Assembly (NCBI GenBank): GCA_964514145.1
Contig: CAZEPM010000005.1
Span: 1-43,141, forward strand
DNA from: Phocaeicola_A sp964514145
GTDB lineage: Bacteria > Bacteroidota > Bacteroidia > Bacteroidales > Bacteroidaceae
Reading direction: 5' to 3'
DNA length: 43,141 nucleotides
Position 1 is the stretch's first letter. Every line of letters begins with the position of its first letter. This document shows positions 34,356 through 42,937 of this stretch, one piece after another. A program made the position numbers and the translations under genes. A model generated the notes under the pieces. The model searched no databases. It saw only the letters and a list, made by a program, of their open reading frames with translations, and was not told the origin of the DNA.

Positions 34356-35762
34356 ATGGGAGGTTTTTTTGGAACAATCTCTAGCAAGAGTTGCGTGATG
34401 GATTTGTTTTATGGAACGGATTATAATTCGCATCTCGGTACGAAACGTGGTGGTATGGTTACTTATCATCGTGAAAAAGGTTTTATTCGTTCGATTCATA
34501 ATCTGGAGAATTCATATTTCAGGACAAAGTTTGAATCTGAGCTTCCCAAGTTTAAGGGGGATTCGGGTATAGGGATTATTAGTGATACGGATTCTCAGCC
34601 ATTGGTGATTAATTCTCATTTGGGTCGGTTTGCGATTGTTACGGTGGCGAAGATTACGAATATGGAGGAGCTGGAGTCTCGGTTGTTGAATGGGCATATG
34701 CATTTTTCCGAGTTGAGTTCCGGTAAGACGAATCCGACAGAATTAGTTTCTTTGTTGATTATTCAGGGTCGGAATTTTGTTGAGGGAATTGAGCATGTGT
34801 TTCGTTCGATAAAGGGGTCGTGTTCGATGCTGTTGCTTACGGAGGATGGTATTATTGCGGCTCGTGATCAGTGGGGTAGGACGCCGATTGTTCTCGGTAA
34901 GAAGGAAGGTGCTTATGCTTTGACGAGTGAGTCGAGTAGTTTGCCTAATTTGGATTTTGAGATAGAGAGCTACCTGGGTCCGGGTGAGATTTTGCGAGTG
35001 CGTCCCGATGGTGTTGAGCAGATGCGTAAGCCAAATAAGGAGATGCAGATTTGCTCTTTCTTATGGGTGTATTATGGTTTCCCGGTATCTTGCTACGAGG
35101 CGAAAAATGTTGAGGAGGTTCGTTTTATGTGTGGTTATAAGATGGGGCAGAAAGATGATTCAGAAGTTGATGTGGTTTGTGGTATTCCCGATTCTGGAGT
35201 GGGCATGGCTTTAGGCTATGCTGAGGGTAAAGACTTACCTTATCATCGGGCTATTACTAAATATACGCCTACTTGGCCACGTAGTTTTACTCCGAGTAAT
35301 CAGGAAATGCGTTCGCTTGTTGCTAAAATGAAACTGATTCCTAATCGGGCTATGTTGCAAGGGAAACGTATCTTGTTTTGTGATGATTCGATTGTGCGAG
35401 GCACACAGTTGCGTGACAACGTAAAGATCTTATATGACTATGGTGCTAAAGAGGTACACATGCGCATTGCTTGTCCGCCGCTGATTTATGGTTGTCAATT
35501 TCTTAACTTTACGACTTCGCGCAACGATTTGGAGTTGATGACCCGTAGGTTGATACAAGAAATGGAAGGTGACCATACGAAGAATCTGGATAAGTATGCT
35601 ACGACGGATTCTCCCGAATATAAGCGTTTGGTAGAGATGATTGCCCATCGTTTTGGGTTGACTTCTTTGAAGTTTAATACACTTGAGACGCTGATTGATG
35701 CTATAGGTTTGCCCAAGTGTCAGGTATGCACCCATTGTTTTGATGGAAGCAGTCATTTTTAA
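34356..35762 (+). CDS. PurF-like amidophosphoribosyltransferase homologue lacking the N-terminal Cys
   Basis: A 468-aa protein with the PurF layout: N-terminal Ntn glutaminase-like domain (1-about 230) and C-terminal phosphoribosyltransferase domain. The PRPP loop ILFCDDSIVRGTQ (339-351) is intact and Fe-S ligand candidates remain at C233, C373 or C380, C458 and C461. However, true PurF begins Met-Cys, the processed Cys being the glutaminase nucleophile; here it begins MGGFFG. The ATG at 34356 has no in-frame upstream alternative with Met-Cys. Bacteroidales may also carry a canonical PurF elsewhere. Possible readings are an ammonia-only enzyme, or a paralogue with another role. It precedes pepT by 52 nt. 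Confidence 0.82.
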   Translation: MGGFFGTISSKSCVMDLFYGTDYNSHLGTKRGGMVTYHREKGFIRSIHNLENSYFRTKFESELPKFKGDSGIGIISDTDSQPLVINSHLGRFAIVTVAKITNMEELESRLLNGHMHFSELSSGKTNPTELVSLLIIQGRNFVEGIEHVFRSIKGSCSMLLLTEDGIIAARDQWGRTPIVLGKKEGAYALTSESSSLPNLDFEIESYLGPGEILRVRPDGVEQMRKPNKEMQICSFLWVYYGFPVSCYEAKNVEEVRFMCGYKMGQKDDSEVDVVCGIPDSGVGMALGYAEGKDLPYHRAITKYTPTWPRSFTPSNQEMRSLVAKMKLIPNRAMLQGKRILFCDDSIVRGTQLRDNVKILYDYGAKEVHMRIACPPLIYGCQFLNFTTSRNDLELMTRRLIQEMEGDHTKNLDKYATTDSPEYKRLVEMIAHRFGLTSLKFNTLETLIDAIGLPKCQVCTHCFDGSSHF

Positions 35763-35814
35763 GTGATCATGATCAAGTTCTTATATTTATTGTATAAATA
35801 AAAAGATAAATGCT

Positions 35815-37038
35815 ATGACAGTGATTGAACGTTTTTTGAAATATGTCAGTTTCGACACGCAATCAAGTGAGGAATCACAGACGACTCCCAGTACAGCCAA
35901 GCAAATGGTATTTGCTCAATATCTGAAGAGCGAGTTGGAGCTTTTGGGTTTAGAAGAAATCTCGCTGGATGAAAACGGATATCTTTTCGCTACTCTTCCG
36001 GCTAATACGGACAAGTCGGTTCCGGTGGTCGGTTTCATTGCTCATATGGATACCAGTCCCGATATGAGCGGTGCCAATGTTCATCCGCGGATTGTGGAAA
36101 ACTATGACGGAAGTGATATCGTGCTTTGTCAGGATGAAGCTATCATACTTTCTCCAAAGCAATTTCCGGAATTGCTCGACCATAAGGGGGAGGATTTGAT
36201 TGTCACTGATGGCAAAACGTTACTAGGGGCTGACGATAAAGCCGGTATTGCTGAAATTGTAACTGCTATGGCCTATTTGAAAGAACATCCCGAGATTAAA
36301 CATGGAAAAATACGCATTGGATTTAATCCGGATGAAGAAATCGGTTTGGGTGCACACAAGTTTGATGTAGAGAAGTTTGGCTGTGATTTTGCTTATACGA
36401 TGGACGGAGGTGAAATCGGTGAACTAGAGTTTGAGAACTTCAATGCTGCTTCAGCAAAAGTGACCGTCAAGGGACGCAATGTTCATCCTGGCTATGCCAA
36501 AAATAAGATGAGAAATTCGTTGTTGGTGGCCAACCGTTTTGTGTCAATGTTGCCCGATTTTGAGACGCCGGCTCATACGCAAGATTATGAAGGTTTCTTC
36601 CATCTGGTGGGGATGCATGGAGATGTTGAGCAGACCACACTTTCGTATATCATTCGTGATCACGACCATGAAAAGTTTGAGCAGCGTAAGAAGCGGATCC
36701 AACGCATTGCTGCTTTTCTGAATGCAGAATATGGTGAAGAAATTGTGCAAGTGGAACTCAAAGACCAGTATTACAACATGCGTGAAAAGATTGAGCCGGT
36801 GATGCACATAATTGATATCGCTTTTCGTGCAATGGAAGAAGTCGGTGTGACACCCAAAGTCAAGGCGATTCGTGGTGGAACTGATGGAGCTCAACTTTCT
36901 TTTAAAGGACTTCCTTGTCCGAATATCTTTGCCGGCGGACTAAATTTTCATGGGCGTTATGAGTTTGTTCCTATACAATCGATAGAAAAGGCAACGAAAG
37001 TTGTAGCTAAAATAGCCGAATTGGTAGCATTGCAATGA
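35815..37038 (+). CDS. pepT: Peptidase T (tripeptide aminopeptidase)
   Basis: A 407-aa cytoplasmic dizinc exopeptidase of family M20B that removes N-terminal residues from tripeptides. The first metal His77 and catalytic Asp79 are in IAHMDTSPD, the bridging Asp140 in LLGADDKAG, Glu174/Glu175 in NPDEEIG, and the dimerisation/lid region carries NVHPGYAKN. RGGTDGAQLSFKGLP near the end holds further substrate contacts. Length is standard. It may be cotranscribed with the purF-like gene 52 nt upstream; no separate consensus promoter was spotted. Confidence 0.95.
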   Translation: MTVIERFLKYVSFDTQSSEESQTTPSTAKQMVFAQYLKSELELLGLEEISLDENGYLFATLPANTDKSVPVVGFIAHMDTSPDMSGANVHPRIVENYDGSDIVLCQDEAIILSPKQFPELLDHKGEDLIVTDGKTLLGADDKAGIAEIVTAMAYLKEHPEIKHGKIRIGFNPDEEIGLGAHKFDVEKFGCDFAYTMDGGEIGELEFENFNAASAKVTVKGRNVHPGYAKNKMRNSLLVANRFVSMLPDFETPAHTQDYEGFFHLVGMHGDVEQTTLSYIIRDHDHEKFEQRKKRIQRIAAFLNAEYGEEIVQVELKDQYYNMREKIEPVMHIIDIAFRAMEEVGVTPKVKAIRGGTDGAQLSFKGLPCPNIFAGGLNFHGRYEFVPIQSIEKATKVVAKIAELVALQ

Positions 37039-37363
37039 CGTTTTTCTTTTCAGTAGAAAAACGGACTTCCATACATACTTCTGTCAACATCTGTTTCCGG
37101 CAAGTGAAGCACTTTTCTTAGTGAAAAATGTTTCAACGGTGTTCGGGCGTAGACAGAAGTTTGATCATGCCCGAATACCAAGTTGACAAAGGTTGTTTAC
37201 CAGTTGTTTCAGGCTTGGTAGTGATAATAGCGGTAAGATGCATAATTTTATCCCTGTAAGCGTAAGGAATAATCAAATATTATGTTTATATTTGCGTATA
37301 GAGTAATTGGATAAGTAATATGCATGTTGTTGATGATTTTTACAAACAAAAAATATTTATGTT
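37039..37363. other. Structured 325-bp spacer before the HIT gene
   Basis: CGTTTTTCT/AGAAAAACG (37039-37063) directly follows the pepT stop. ACTTCTGTC (37077-37085) pairs with GACAGAAGT (37152-37160), and TTCGGGC (37142-37148) with GCCCGAA (37169-37175). The arms could form competing structures. No ORF is present. A -7 box for the HIT gene, TATATTTG, is at 37287-37294. Confidence 0.4.
37287..37294 (+). promoter_or_regulatory. -7 box of the HIT-family gene
   Basis: TATATTTG, exact TAnnTTTG, about 70 nt before the ATG at 37364. Confidence 0.6.
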
Positions 37364-37789
37364 ATGAGAAGTAATCCAAGTGAATGCCTTTATTGTCAGA
37401 ATAACGAGACTATGCATAATTTGATGATTGAAATTGCTCAGTTGAATGTCTCACGCGTGTTCTTATTCAAAGAACAGACTTATTGTGGTCGTTGTCTGGT
37501 TGCTTATAGAGATCATGTAGACGACCTTTGTGAATTGAGCGATGACGATCGCAATGCTTTTATAGCCGATGTGGCTCGTGTGACTCGTGCAATGCATAAA
37601 GTGTTTCGTCCTGAAAAAATCAATTATGGTGCTTATAGTGACAAGCTATCTCATCTCCATTTTCACTTGGTGCCAAAATATGTGGATGGTCCTGACTATG
37701 GTGGAGTGTTCCAGATGAATCCCGGTAAGGTTTATCTGACGGATGCTGAATATCAAAAGATGGTAGATGATATGAAAGCAGCACTTTAG
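37364..37789 (+). CDS. HIT-family nucleotide-binding protein
   Basis: A 141-aa histidine-triad protein. The motif HLHFHLVP (His97, His99, His101) marks the nucleotide phosphate-binding site of the superfamily. Two Cys pairs, CLYC (8-11) and CGRC (41-44), could bind zinc near the N-terminus. Members hydrolyse or bind mononucleotide or dinucleotide phosphates; the substrate here is unknown. It is a single-gene unit with its own -7 box and a strong terminator. Confidence 0.87.
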   Translation: MRSNPSECLYCQNNETMHNLMIEIAQLNVSRVFLFKEQTYCGRCLVAYRDHVDDLCELSDDDRNAFIADVARVTRAMHKVFRPEKINYGAYSDKLSHLHFHLVPKYVDGPDYGGVFQMNPGKVYLTDAEYQKMVDDMKAAL

Positions 37790-37799
37790 AAAAGAATGA

Positions 37800-37843
37800 A
37801 AAACCACTACTTGGCACCCAATCGTAAAGTAGTGGTTTTTTTT
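37800..37843 (+). terminator. Intrinsic terminator after the HIT gene
   Basis: AAACCACTACTT (from 37801) pairs with AAGTAGTGGTTT (ending near 37838) around a 14-nt loop, and the stem runs into a run of eight T. The pairing is perfect. Confidence 0.95.
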
Positions 37844-37934
37844 GTTGTGGCAAAAACGTTTTATAGGGGCAGGTGGGGACTGTGAAAGCAGAATGTGTTC
37901 AAGATAGTTAGTTATTATACATCTAAGGGAGGTT

Positions 37935-38990
37935 ATGGAATTGTATTATCGTCCGATTTTGGCTATTACGATGGGTGATCCGGCAGGGATTGGTCCTGAA
38001 ATTGTTGTGAGTGCGTTGCACGAACGGTGGACTTATGTGAGATGTCGTCCATTGGTAATTGGAGATGCTGCTGTTTTCGAACGAGTTATCGAGTTATTGA
38101 AATGGTCTATGACTGTACATGCAATCGAACATGTGGCAGAAGCAAAGTTCGAGTATGGATGCATTGACGTGATTGATCTGAAATGCATCGATATGGCGAC
38201 ATTTGCATATGGAAAGATTTCTTCCCAATGCGGTAATGCTGCTTTCTTGGCAGTGAAGAAAGCAATAGAACTGGCAATGGCTAATAAGGTGGATGGTACG
38301 GTCACTGCGCCTTTGAACAAAGAGGCTTTAAATCTGGCAGGACATCGTTTTGAAGGTCATACAGAGATTTTTGCACAGTTTACAGGAACGAAGAAGTATG
38401 CCATGCTTTTAGCGGATGATTTTTTGCGAATCATTCATGTATCAATTCATGTTTCTATGCGTGAAGCTTGTGAGCGGGTGAAAAAAGATCGTATTATTGA
38501 AGTGACCGAGATGATTAATGATGCATGTCTGCAATTTGGTTTTTATCGTCCGCGCATAGGAGTCGCTGCCTTGAATCCTCATTCCGGTGAGCATGGTCTT
38601 CTGGGTTTGGAGGAAGAACGTGAGATCAAACCGGCTGTTGAAGAATTGCGTGTACGTGGTTTTAATGTTGAGGGTCCGATTCCATCAGATACACTTTTTG
38701 CAAAGGCTAGATGTGGGTTATATGACGGTTGTGTCGCAATGTATCACGATCAGGGGCATATCCCTTTTAAGGTCGTAGGCTTTAATTGGAATAAAACGAC
38801 TGGATGGATGAATAGCGTTAGGGGAGTGAATATTACGTTAGGATTACCTATCGTACGGGTATCGGTGGATCATGGAACGGCTTTTGATTTGGCAGGTAAG
38901 GGAGTAGCTAGTACGGATGCACTATTGCTTTCGATTGATTACGCATCGCACATGGCGCGAGGACGTTTGCGCAAACTCGATCAACTGTAA
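37935..38990 (+). CDS. PdxA-family 4-phosphate dehydrogenase, closer to the PdxA2 type
   Basis: A 351-aa NAD-dependent dehydrogenase. Family motifs include ITMGDPAGIGPE (12-23), TAPLNKEALNLAGHRFEGHTE, LNPHSGEHG, AMYHDQGHIPFKV and SVDHGTAFDLAGKG; the His and Asp of these bind a divalent metal. Canonical PdxA makes the pyridoxal phosphate precursor from 4-phosphohydroxy-L-threonine. The block YGKISSQCGNAAFLAVKKA and the insertion around FNWNKTTGWMN before GVNITLGLP are features I associate with the PdxA2 paralogue, which acts on threonate or erythronate 4-phosphate. The usual PdxA2 partner kinase (DUF1537) is not in the window. GGAGG stands only 2 nt before the ATG. Confidence 0.83.
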   Translation: MELYYRPILAITMGDPAGIGPEIVVSALHERWTYVRCRPLVIGDAAVFERVIELLKWSMTVHAIEHVAEAKFEYGCIDVIDLKCIDMATFAYGKISSQCGNAAFLAVKKAIELAMANKVDGTVTAPLNKEALNLAGHRFEGHTEIFAQFTGTKKYAMLLADDFLRIIHVSIHVSMREACERVKKDRIIEVTEMINDACLQFGFYRPRIGVAALNPHSGEHGLLGLEEEREIKPAVEELRVRGFNVEGPIPSDTLFAKARCGLYDGCVAMYHDQGHIPFKVVGFNWNKTTGWMNSVRGVNITLGLPIVRVSVDHGTAFDLAGKGVASTDALLLSIDYASHMARGRLRKLDQL

Positions 38991-39024
38991 TATTGATTGG
39001 GCTTGGTTGAAAATCTGTGTCTTT

Positions 39025-39456
39025 TTATAATTTTTCGTCTTCTTCATTTGTATCGAAATCGAAATCAAGATCGTCTAGATATTCAGGATTCATAAATTCA
39101 TCCAGATTTCGCCGTTCTTTTTTGGTGGGTCTGCCAGTACCTCTTGCGCGACCGATAAAACCATTGATGCGGCTCATCTCTAGCAGTTCATATTGGTCGG
39201 GAGTTGTGATGTTTTCTAGTATTTCAGGTACAAGTTTTGCACCAACTCTTTTTTCGATAGTTTGTAAGACTTTGAACGAGTATGTGATAGGTGGTTTTTT
39301 TACTTGGACGATTTCGCCTGTTTTAATCATATGCGAAGGTTTTACTTGTATGCCGTTGATGCTGATTCGACCCTTCTTGCATGCTTCGGCAGCGATTGTG
39401 CGTGTCTTAAAGATGCGTGCTGCCCATAACCATTTGTCTATTCTGGCTTCACTCAT
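39025..39456 (-). CDS. hslR: S4-domain RNA-binding protein, Hsp15 (HslR) family
   Basis: A 143-aa protein with an N-terminal S4 RNA-binding domain (about 3-65; RIDKWLWAARIFKTR, KKGRISING) and an acidic C-terminal tail (DDLDFDFDTNEEDE). Hsp15 binds free 50S subunits that still hold a peptidyl-tRNA after aberrant termination. Its ATG overlaps the pth stop codon (ATGA, 39453-39456), implying coupled translation; the two encoded proteins both deal with peptidyl-tRNA. It is last in the rplY-pth-hslR set. Confidence is high for the S4/Hsp15 family, lower for the exact role. Confidence 0.9.
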   Translation of the reverse strand: MSEARIDKWLWAARIFKTRTIAAEACKKGRISINGIQVKPSHMIKTGEIVQVKKPPITYSFKVLQTIEKRVGAKLVPEILENITTPDQYELLEMSRINGFIGRARGTGRPTKKERRNLDEFMNPEYLDDLDFDFDTNEEDEKL

Positions 39457-40016
39457 TTGTTATTGTATTGATTCATGGTGATATAGATTCCTGCGAGGCA
39501 AAAGCTCTTGATGATTTCGCATGCAAGGTCTATACGTTCGTTCATCGTTTTCATGTCTTCTTCGTCGAAATACCCTAATACGTAGTCTATTTGCCCTCCT
39601 CGGGGGAAATTATTTCCGATGCCAAAGCGCAGACGGGCATAGTTCTGTGTGCCAAGTGTTGCAGCGATGTGTTTCAAACCGTTGTGACCGGCATCGCTAC
39701 CTTTCGGTTTTAAGCGCAGAGTGCCGAAAGGTAAGGCCAAGTCGTCGACCACAATAAGCACATGTTCCAATGAAATTTTCTCTTGCTGCATCCAATAGCG
39801 CACAGCATTTCCACTGAGGTTCATGTAGGTAGATGGTTTTAATAGAATGAGTTGCCTTCCTTTTAAAGAGAGTTCGGCAATGAATCCGTATCGCTTATCA
39901 GCAAAAACAATATTGGATGCCTTGGCTAAGGCATCCAACACGTTAAATCCTATATTATGACGAGTATTCTGATATTCGTTACCAATATTACCCAGTCCTA
40001 CAATCAAATATTTCAT
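39453..40016 (-). CDS. pth: Peptidyl-tRNA hydrolase
   Basis: It releases tRNA from prematurely dropped peptidyl-tRNA by hydrolysing the ester bond. The 187 aa contain all catalytic markers near E. coli positions: Asn10 (GLGN), His20 (NTRHN), Asp92 (VVDDL) and Asn112 (GHNGLK). MNLSGNAV is at about 65-72. It follows rplY after 28 nt and overlaps hslR by four bases. It has no terminator between neighbours, so the three probably form one transcript. Confidence 0.96.
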   Translation of the reverse strand: MKYLIVGLGNIGNEYQNTRHNIGFNVLDALAKASNIVFADKRYGFIAELSLKGRQLILLKPSTYMNLSGNAVRYWMQQEKISLEHVLIVVDDLALPFGTLRLKPKGSDAGHNGLKHIAATLGTQNYARLRFGIGNNFPRGGQIDYVLGYFDEEDMKTMNERIDLACEIIKSFCLAGIYITMNQYNNK

Positions 40017-40044
40017 TGAAAAGGATTAGTGAAAGTTTGGTTAA

Positions 40045-40638
40045 TTATGCTTTCTTGGCTGCTGCACCCATAGCTGCGCGAGTCAGTTTAACAGCACATA
40101 CTACAGTTTCTTTAGCATTTAAAATCTCTAAGTTCTCGAAAGATAGTTCACCAACTTTGATTGTCTTGCCTAAACCTAAATGGGATACGTTAATGACCAG
40201 TCTTTCAGGAATCTTGTCGTAAGTAGCTTTGGCTTTGAGCTTGCGAACTTGTAATTGCAGTTTACCACCTGCACGAACGCCTTCAGCTAAACCTTCTAGT
40301 TGTACGGGAACTTCCATTACGATAGGTTTATCTTCCGTGATTTGGTAGAAATCGATATGAAGGATTTTGTCTGTAACCGGATGAAATTGGATTTCTTTCA
40401 TGATTGCTTTACATGTCACTCCGTCAATATCCAAGTTTACAGTATAAATATGCGGTGTGTAGACTAAATTGCGCAGCATATCGTTTGTTGCAGAGAATTG
40501 GATAGCAACCGGTTTCCCGTTTTCATCCTTTTTTACTCCATACAAGTTGCAGGGGACAGCGTCTGCTTTACGAATTTCCCGAAGATTTTTTTTCCCGGTT
40601 ACAGGTCTGGATGTACCTTTAATGTCAATTGTTTTCAT
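40045..40638 (-). CDS. rplY: 50S ribosomal protein L25/general stress protein Ctc
   Basis: A 197-aa two-domain L25 of the Ctc/TL5 type: the N-terminal 5S rRNA-binding domain (about 1-92, MKTIDIKGTSRPVTGKKNLR, then NLYGVKK) and the C-terminal beta domain (about 95-185). An Ala/Lys-rich tail ends the protein. It binds 5S rRNA in the large subunit. It leads the operon with pth and hslR and has its own -7 box. Confidence 0.95.
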   Translation of the reverse strand: MKTIDIKGTSRPVTGKKNLREIRKADAVPCNLYGVKKDENGKPVAIQFSATNDMLRNLVYTPHIYTVNLDIDGVTCKAIMKEIQFHPVTDKILHIDFYQITEDKPIVMEVPVQLEGLAEGVRAGGKLQLQVRKLKAKATYDKIPERLVINVSHLGLGKTIKVGELSFENLEILNAKETVVCAVKLTRAAMGAAAKKA

Positions 40639-40716
40639 TTTCTTTTAAGTTTGTGTTACTCTAAATTAAGTTCGTTTTTGCTTAATTCACCATCACACAG
40701 GGTTCAAAAAGCGATG

Positions 40717-40724
40717 CAAAGGTA
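40717..40724 (-). promoter_or_regulatory. -7 box of rplY-pth-hslR
   Basis: On the minus strand TACCTTTG followed by CATCGCTTTTTG. The extended sequence closely matches the gapA promoter (24013-24030). The leader is about 70 nt. Confidence 0.65.
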
Positions 40725-40758
40725 AGTCTTCTCTTTTGAATATTAAAACATCTAAGGC

Positions 40759-41112
40759 TTAAAAATCAATATTTATCTTGATTTCGTCAGTTTCTGATTC
40801 GCTCTTTAACGGATATTCCGATACTATTTCATTATTCTCAGCCGAAGTCTTGTTCTCACTTTGTTGCTGTTGGATGTAATTGATGATTTCCTGTAATCCT
40901 GAAATAAACTTCTCGAAATCCTCTTTATAAAGAAAGATTTTATGCTTTTCAAAACTGATTTGCGAATCTTCTCCTTCGCCGGTTATAACTTTTTTACTTT
41001 CTGTAATGGCCAGGAACATTTCATCCCTTCTGTTTCTTTTAACATCTAAATAATAAATACGCTTGCCTGCTTTGATTGCTTTCGAAAATACGATGTCTTT
41101 GTCTGTATTCAT
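40759..41112 (-). CDS. DUF3276 (PUR-alpha-like) nucleic-acid-binding protein
   Basis: A 117-aa protein whose first 85 residues match the DUF3276/PUR-repeat family of Bacteroidetes (IVFSKAIKAGKRIYYLDVKRNRR, FEKHKIFLYKEDFEKF). PUR-fold proteins bind single-stranded DNA or RNA; the Bacteroidetes family's role is not established. The C-terminal tail (about 90-117) is acidic and rich in Glu, Ser and Lys. It has its own promoter, upstream of rplY, and is probably separately transcribed. Confidence 0.88.
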   Translation of the reverse strand: MNTDKDIVFSKAIKAGKRIYYLDVKRNRRDEMFLAITESKKVITGEGEDSQISFEKHKIFLYKEDFEKFISGLQEIINYIQQQQSENKTSAENNEIVSEYPLKSESETDEIKINIDF

Positions 41113-41255
41113 ATAAATTATACTATTAACTCTTCTATTCTATCTGTATATCAATAAAATATGGTTTTCTAAGGTATAAATAGGTCAAGATCCTTACTTG
41201 GTTGTAGTTAACCTGATTATATTCTATGTGTGAATTTCCTGCATTTATTGCGGAG

Positions 41256-41289
41256 CAAATATACGATAAAAACCCGAGAAACAAGCAAA
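41256..41289 (-). promoter_or_regulatory. Promoter of the DUF3276 gene
   Basis: On the minus strand TTTG (41289-41286), a 22-nt spacer and TATATTTG (41263-41256). TTTG is itself part of another TAnnTTTG match, TAAATTTG (41293-41286), so two start sites are possible. The leader to the ATG at 41112 is about 140 nt. Confidence 0.65.
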
Positions 41290-41499
41290 TTTATCAGAAC
41301 GTGTTAACAACAAAACAGGATGAACGTATGGACTTGTTCCCGGAAATGGCAGATCGCTATTCATGACAGGCCGGTTTATGACAGCTCATGCAATCGGAAA
41401 GTTTAGCTGCCGGATCTGCGGTTCGCATGCGATTGACATCGATGTGGCAGCATGGGAAATCTTGTCGTTCTCCGGATGAAGCAGAACGGCTTCCCCTTT
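41290..41499. other. Spacer with compositional change, no gene
   Basis: From about 41340 the sequence becomes more GC-rich toward the phosphatase gene. Short complementary arms (GCTGCC at 41406 and GGCAGC near 41447) exist. Plus-strand reading frames here extend antisense into the phosphatase gene and look like shadows of it. Confidence 0.3.
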
Positions 41500-42906
41500 T
41501 CACCTGTATCCCGCAGCTTCAGCTATCCGTGCCGAGATTTCGATATTGTCCATGCGGCTGTGGAAACGTTCCGATCCGACGCCGATGGCAAACACGGGTA
41601 CATAGCCCGCCGAATGGCCTCCGCTTATCCAGCCAACCATTGCGATCTCGTTCAAGATGCGTTTGGCTTCGGATGCCAATGGCTCGTCTTGTGCATATTC
41701 GCTCGTTTCCAATTGCACACTGTCGCCGGTGAAACTTTCCATATATACCTTATGGAGCCTTTCTTCCTGCGCAGGGGAGAGCTCTACCTTGCCCCAGAAG
41801 CCGAAGTTCTCGGCGAGTGCTTGCCGCGCCTGTTCCCATGTCACCTTGTTTCCGGTCTGTTTACGGAGCTCATTCAACAGACACGTAAAACCCGTTTCAC
41901 TCACCTTCTGGTATTGCAAAGCCTGTAGGTTCAAGGCATATTTACCCGTGCCAAGCACCAACCCGCCCGTCTCGTGGTCTGCAGAGATTACGATCAGCGT
42001 CTCGTCAGGATGCTGTTCATAAAAGTCGTAGGCCTTTTGGACAGCTTCATCCAAGTCGATGATTTCGCGGAAAGCCGTAGCCGCATCGTTGCTGTGGCAA
42101 GCCCAGTCTATCTTTCCTCCTTCTACCATCAGGAAGAAACCTTTGTCCTCATCTTTCGAAAGAAACCGGATGGCTGACTCCGTAATCTCTGCCAACGTCA
42201 GGTCACCCTGCTTGCGGTCGATGGCGAAAGGAATCGAACGTCGGTCAACCTCCGAGGCCTCTTCAGTCTGAAACAGGATGATCTTCTCGGCATCATCACA
42301 CTTCGACAGGAAGTCGTCATACCCCCGTGCCAGCGTATAGCCATGCGGAGCCATCATGTCATACAGGCTTTCGGATTTCCCCTCGTTGTCGGGACGCAGA
42401 AAGTCGGAACCTGCATAGAAGTCGAATCCGGCCTCAAACAGGTCTTTCCCTATTTCATAATAGTTTCTCCTCCGGGGATTGTGCGCATAGAAAGCCGCAG
42501 GAGTGGCATGATCGATGCTTACGCTCGTGGCAATACCCACACGACAGCCCTTCTCTTTCGCCCATGCAGCCACGCTCGACAGGGGAGTCTGACGGTCGGC
42601 CTTCATACCGATGGTGCCGTTTCTCGTCTTGCCGCCCGTAGCAAGAGCCGTACCTCCGGCCGCCGAATCCGTAACCCCGGCACTGGCCGAATAGGTTGTG
42701 CACATGGTAGCCGACGGATAGCGGGTGAAGCCCAACGGGACTGTTCCGATAACCCCCTCCAGTTCGCCGCGATAGAGTTCGGTGCCCTGCACCTGATTTA
42801 CTCCCATGCCGTCTCCGATGAAGAAGAACACGTATTTTGCCTGCTGCGCATGGTTGCACACCGCACATACGAAGAAAACGAGGATAAAAAGCGAAATCTT
42901 TCTCAT
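41500..42906 (-). CDS. Secreted alkaline phosphatase, PhoA family
   Basis: A 468-aa periplasmic phosphomonoesterase. A signal peptide covers about 1-20 (MRKISLFILVFFVCAVCNHA). The metal Asp32 is in FIGDGMG and the phosphorylated Ser81 is in VTDSAAGGTALATG. Other metal ligands lie in VEGGKIDWACHSND and VISADHETGG. SGGHSAGYVPVFAIG near the C-terminus supplies a His. Codon use is much more GC-rich than the rest of the window (third positions mostly G/C), unlike the adjacent DUF3276 and rplY genes. That suggests recent acquisition or a different expression history. A homologue annotation would read alkaline phosphatase. Confidence 0.93.
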   Translation of the reverse strand: MRKISLFILVFFVCAVCNHAQQAKYVFFFIGDGMGVNQVQGTELYRGELEGVIGTVPLGFTRYPSATMCTTYSASAGVTDSAAGGTALATGGKTRNGTIGMKADRQTPLSSVAAWAKEKGCRVGIATSVSIDHATPAAFYAHNPRRRNYYEIGKDLFEAGFDFYAGSDFLRPDNEGKSESLYDMMAPHGYTLARGYDDFLSKCDDAEKIILFQTEEASEVDRRSIPFAIDRKQGDLTLAEITESAIRFLSKDEDKGFFLMVEGGKIDWACHSNDAATAFREIIDLDEAVQKAYDFYEQHPDETLIVISADHETGGLVLGTGKYALNLQALQYQKVSETGFTCLLNELRKQTGNKVTWEQARQALAENFGFWGKVELSPAQEERLHKVYMESFTGDSVQLETSEYAQDEPLASEAKRILNEIAMVGWISGGHSAGYVPVFAIGVGSERFHSRMDNIEISARIAEAAGYR

Positions 42907-42937
42907 GTCTGTTCTGTTTAAGCTGTTAATTTTCCGG

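Noticed and set aside
42343..42921. 192-codon ORF antisense to the alkaline phosphatase gene
   Set aside because: It mirrors a gene with complete PhoA motifs; long antisense frames are expected in this GC-rich stretch.
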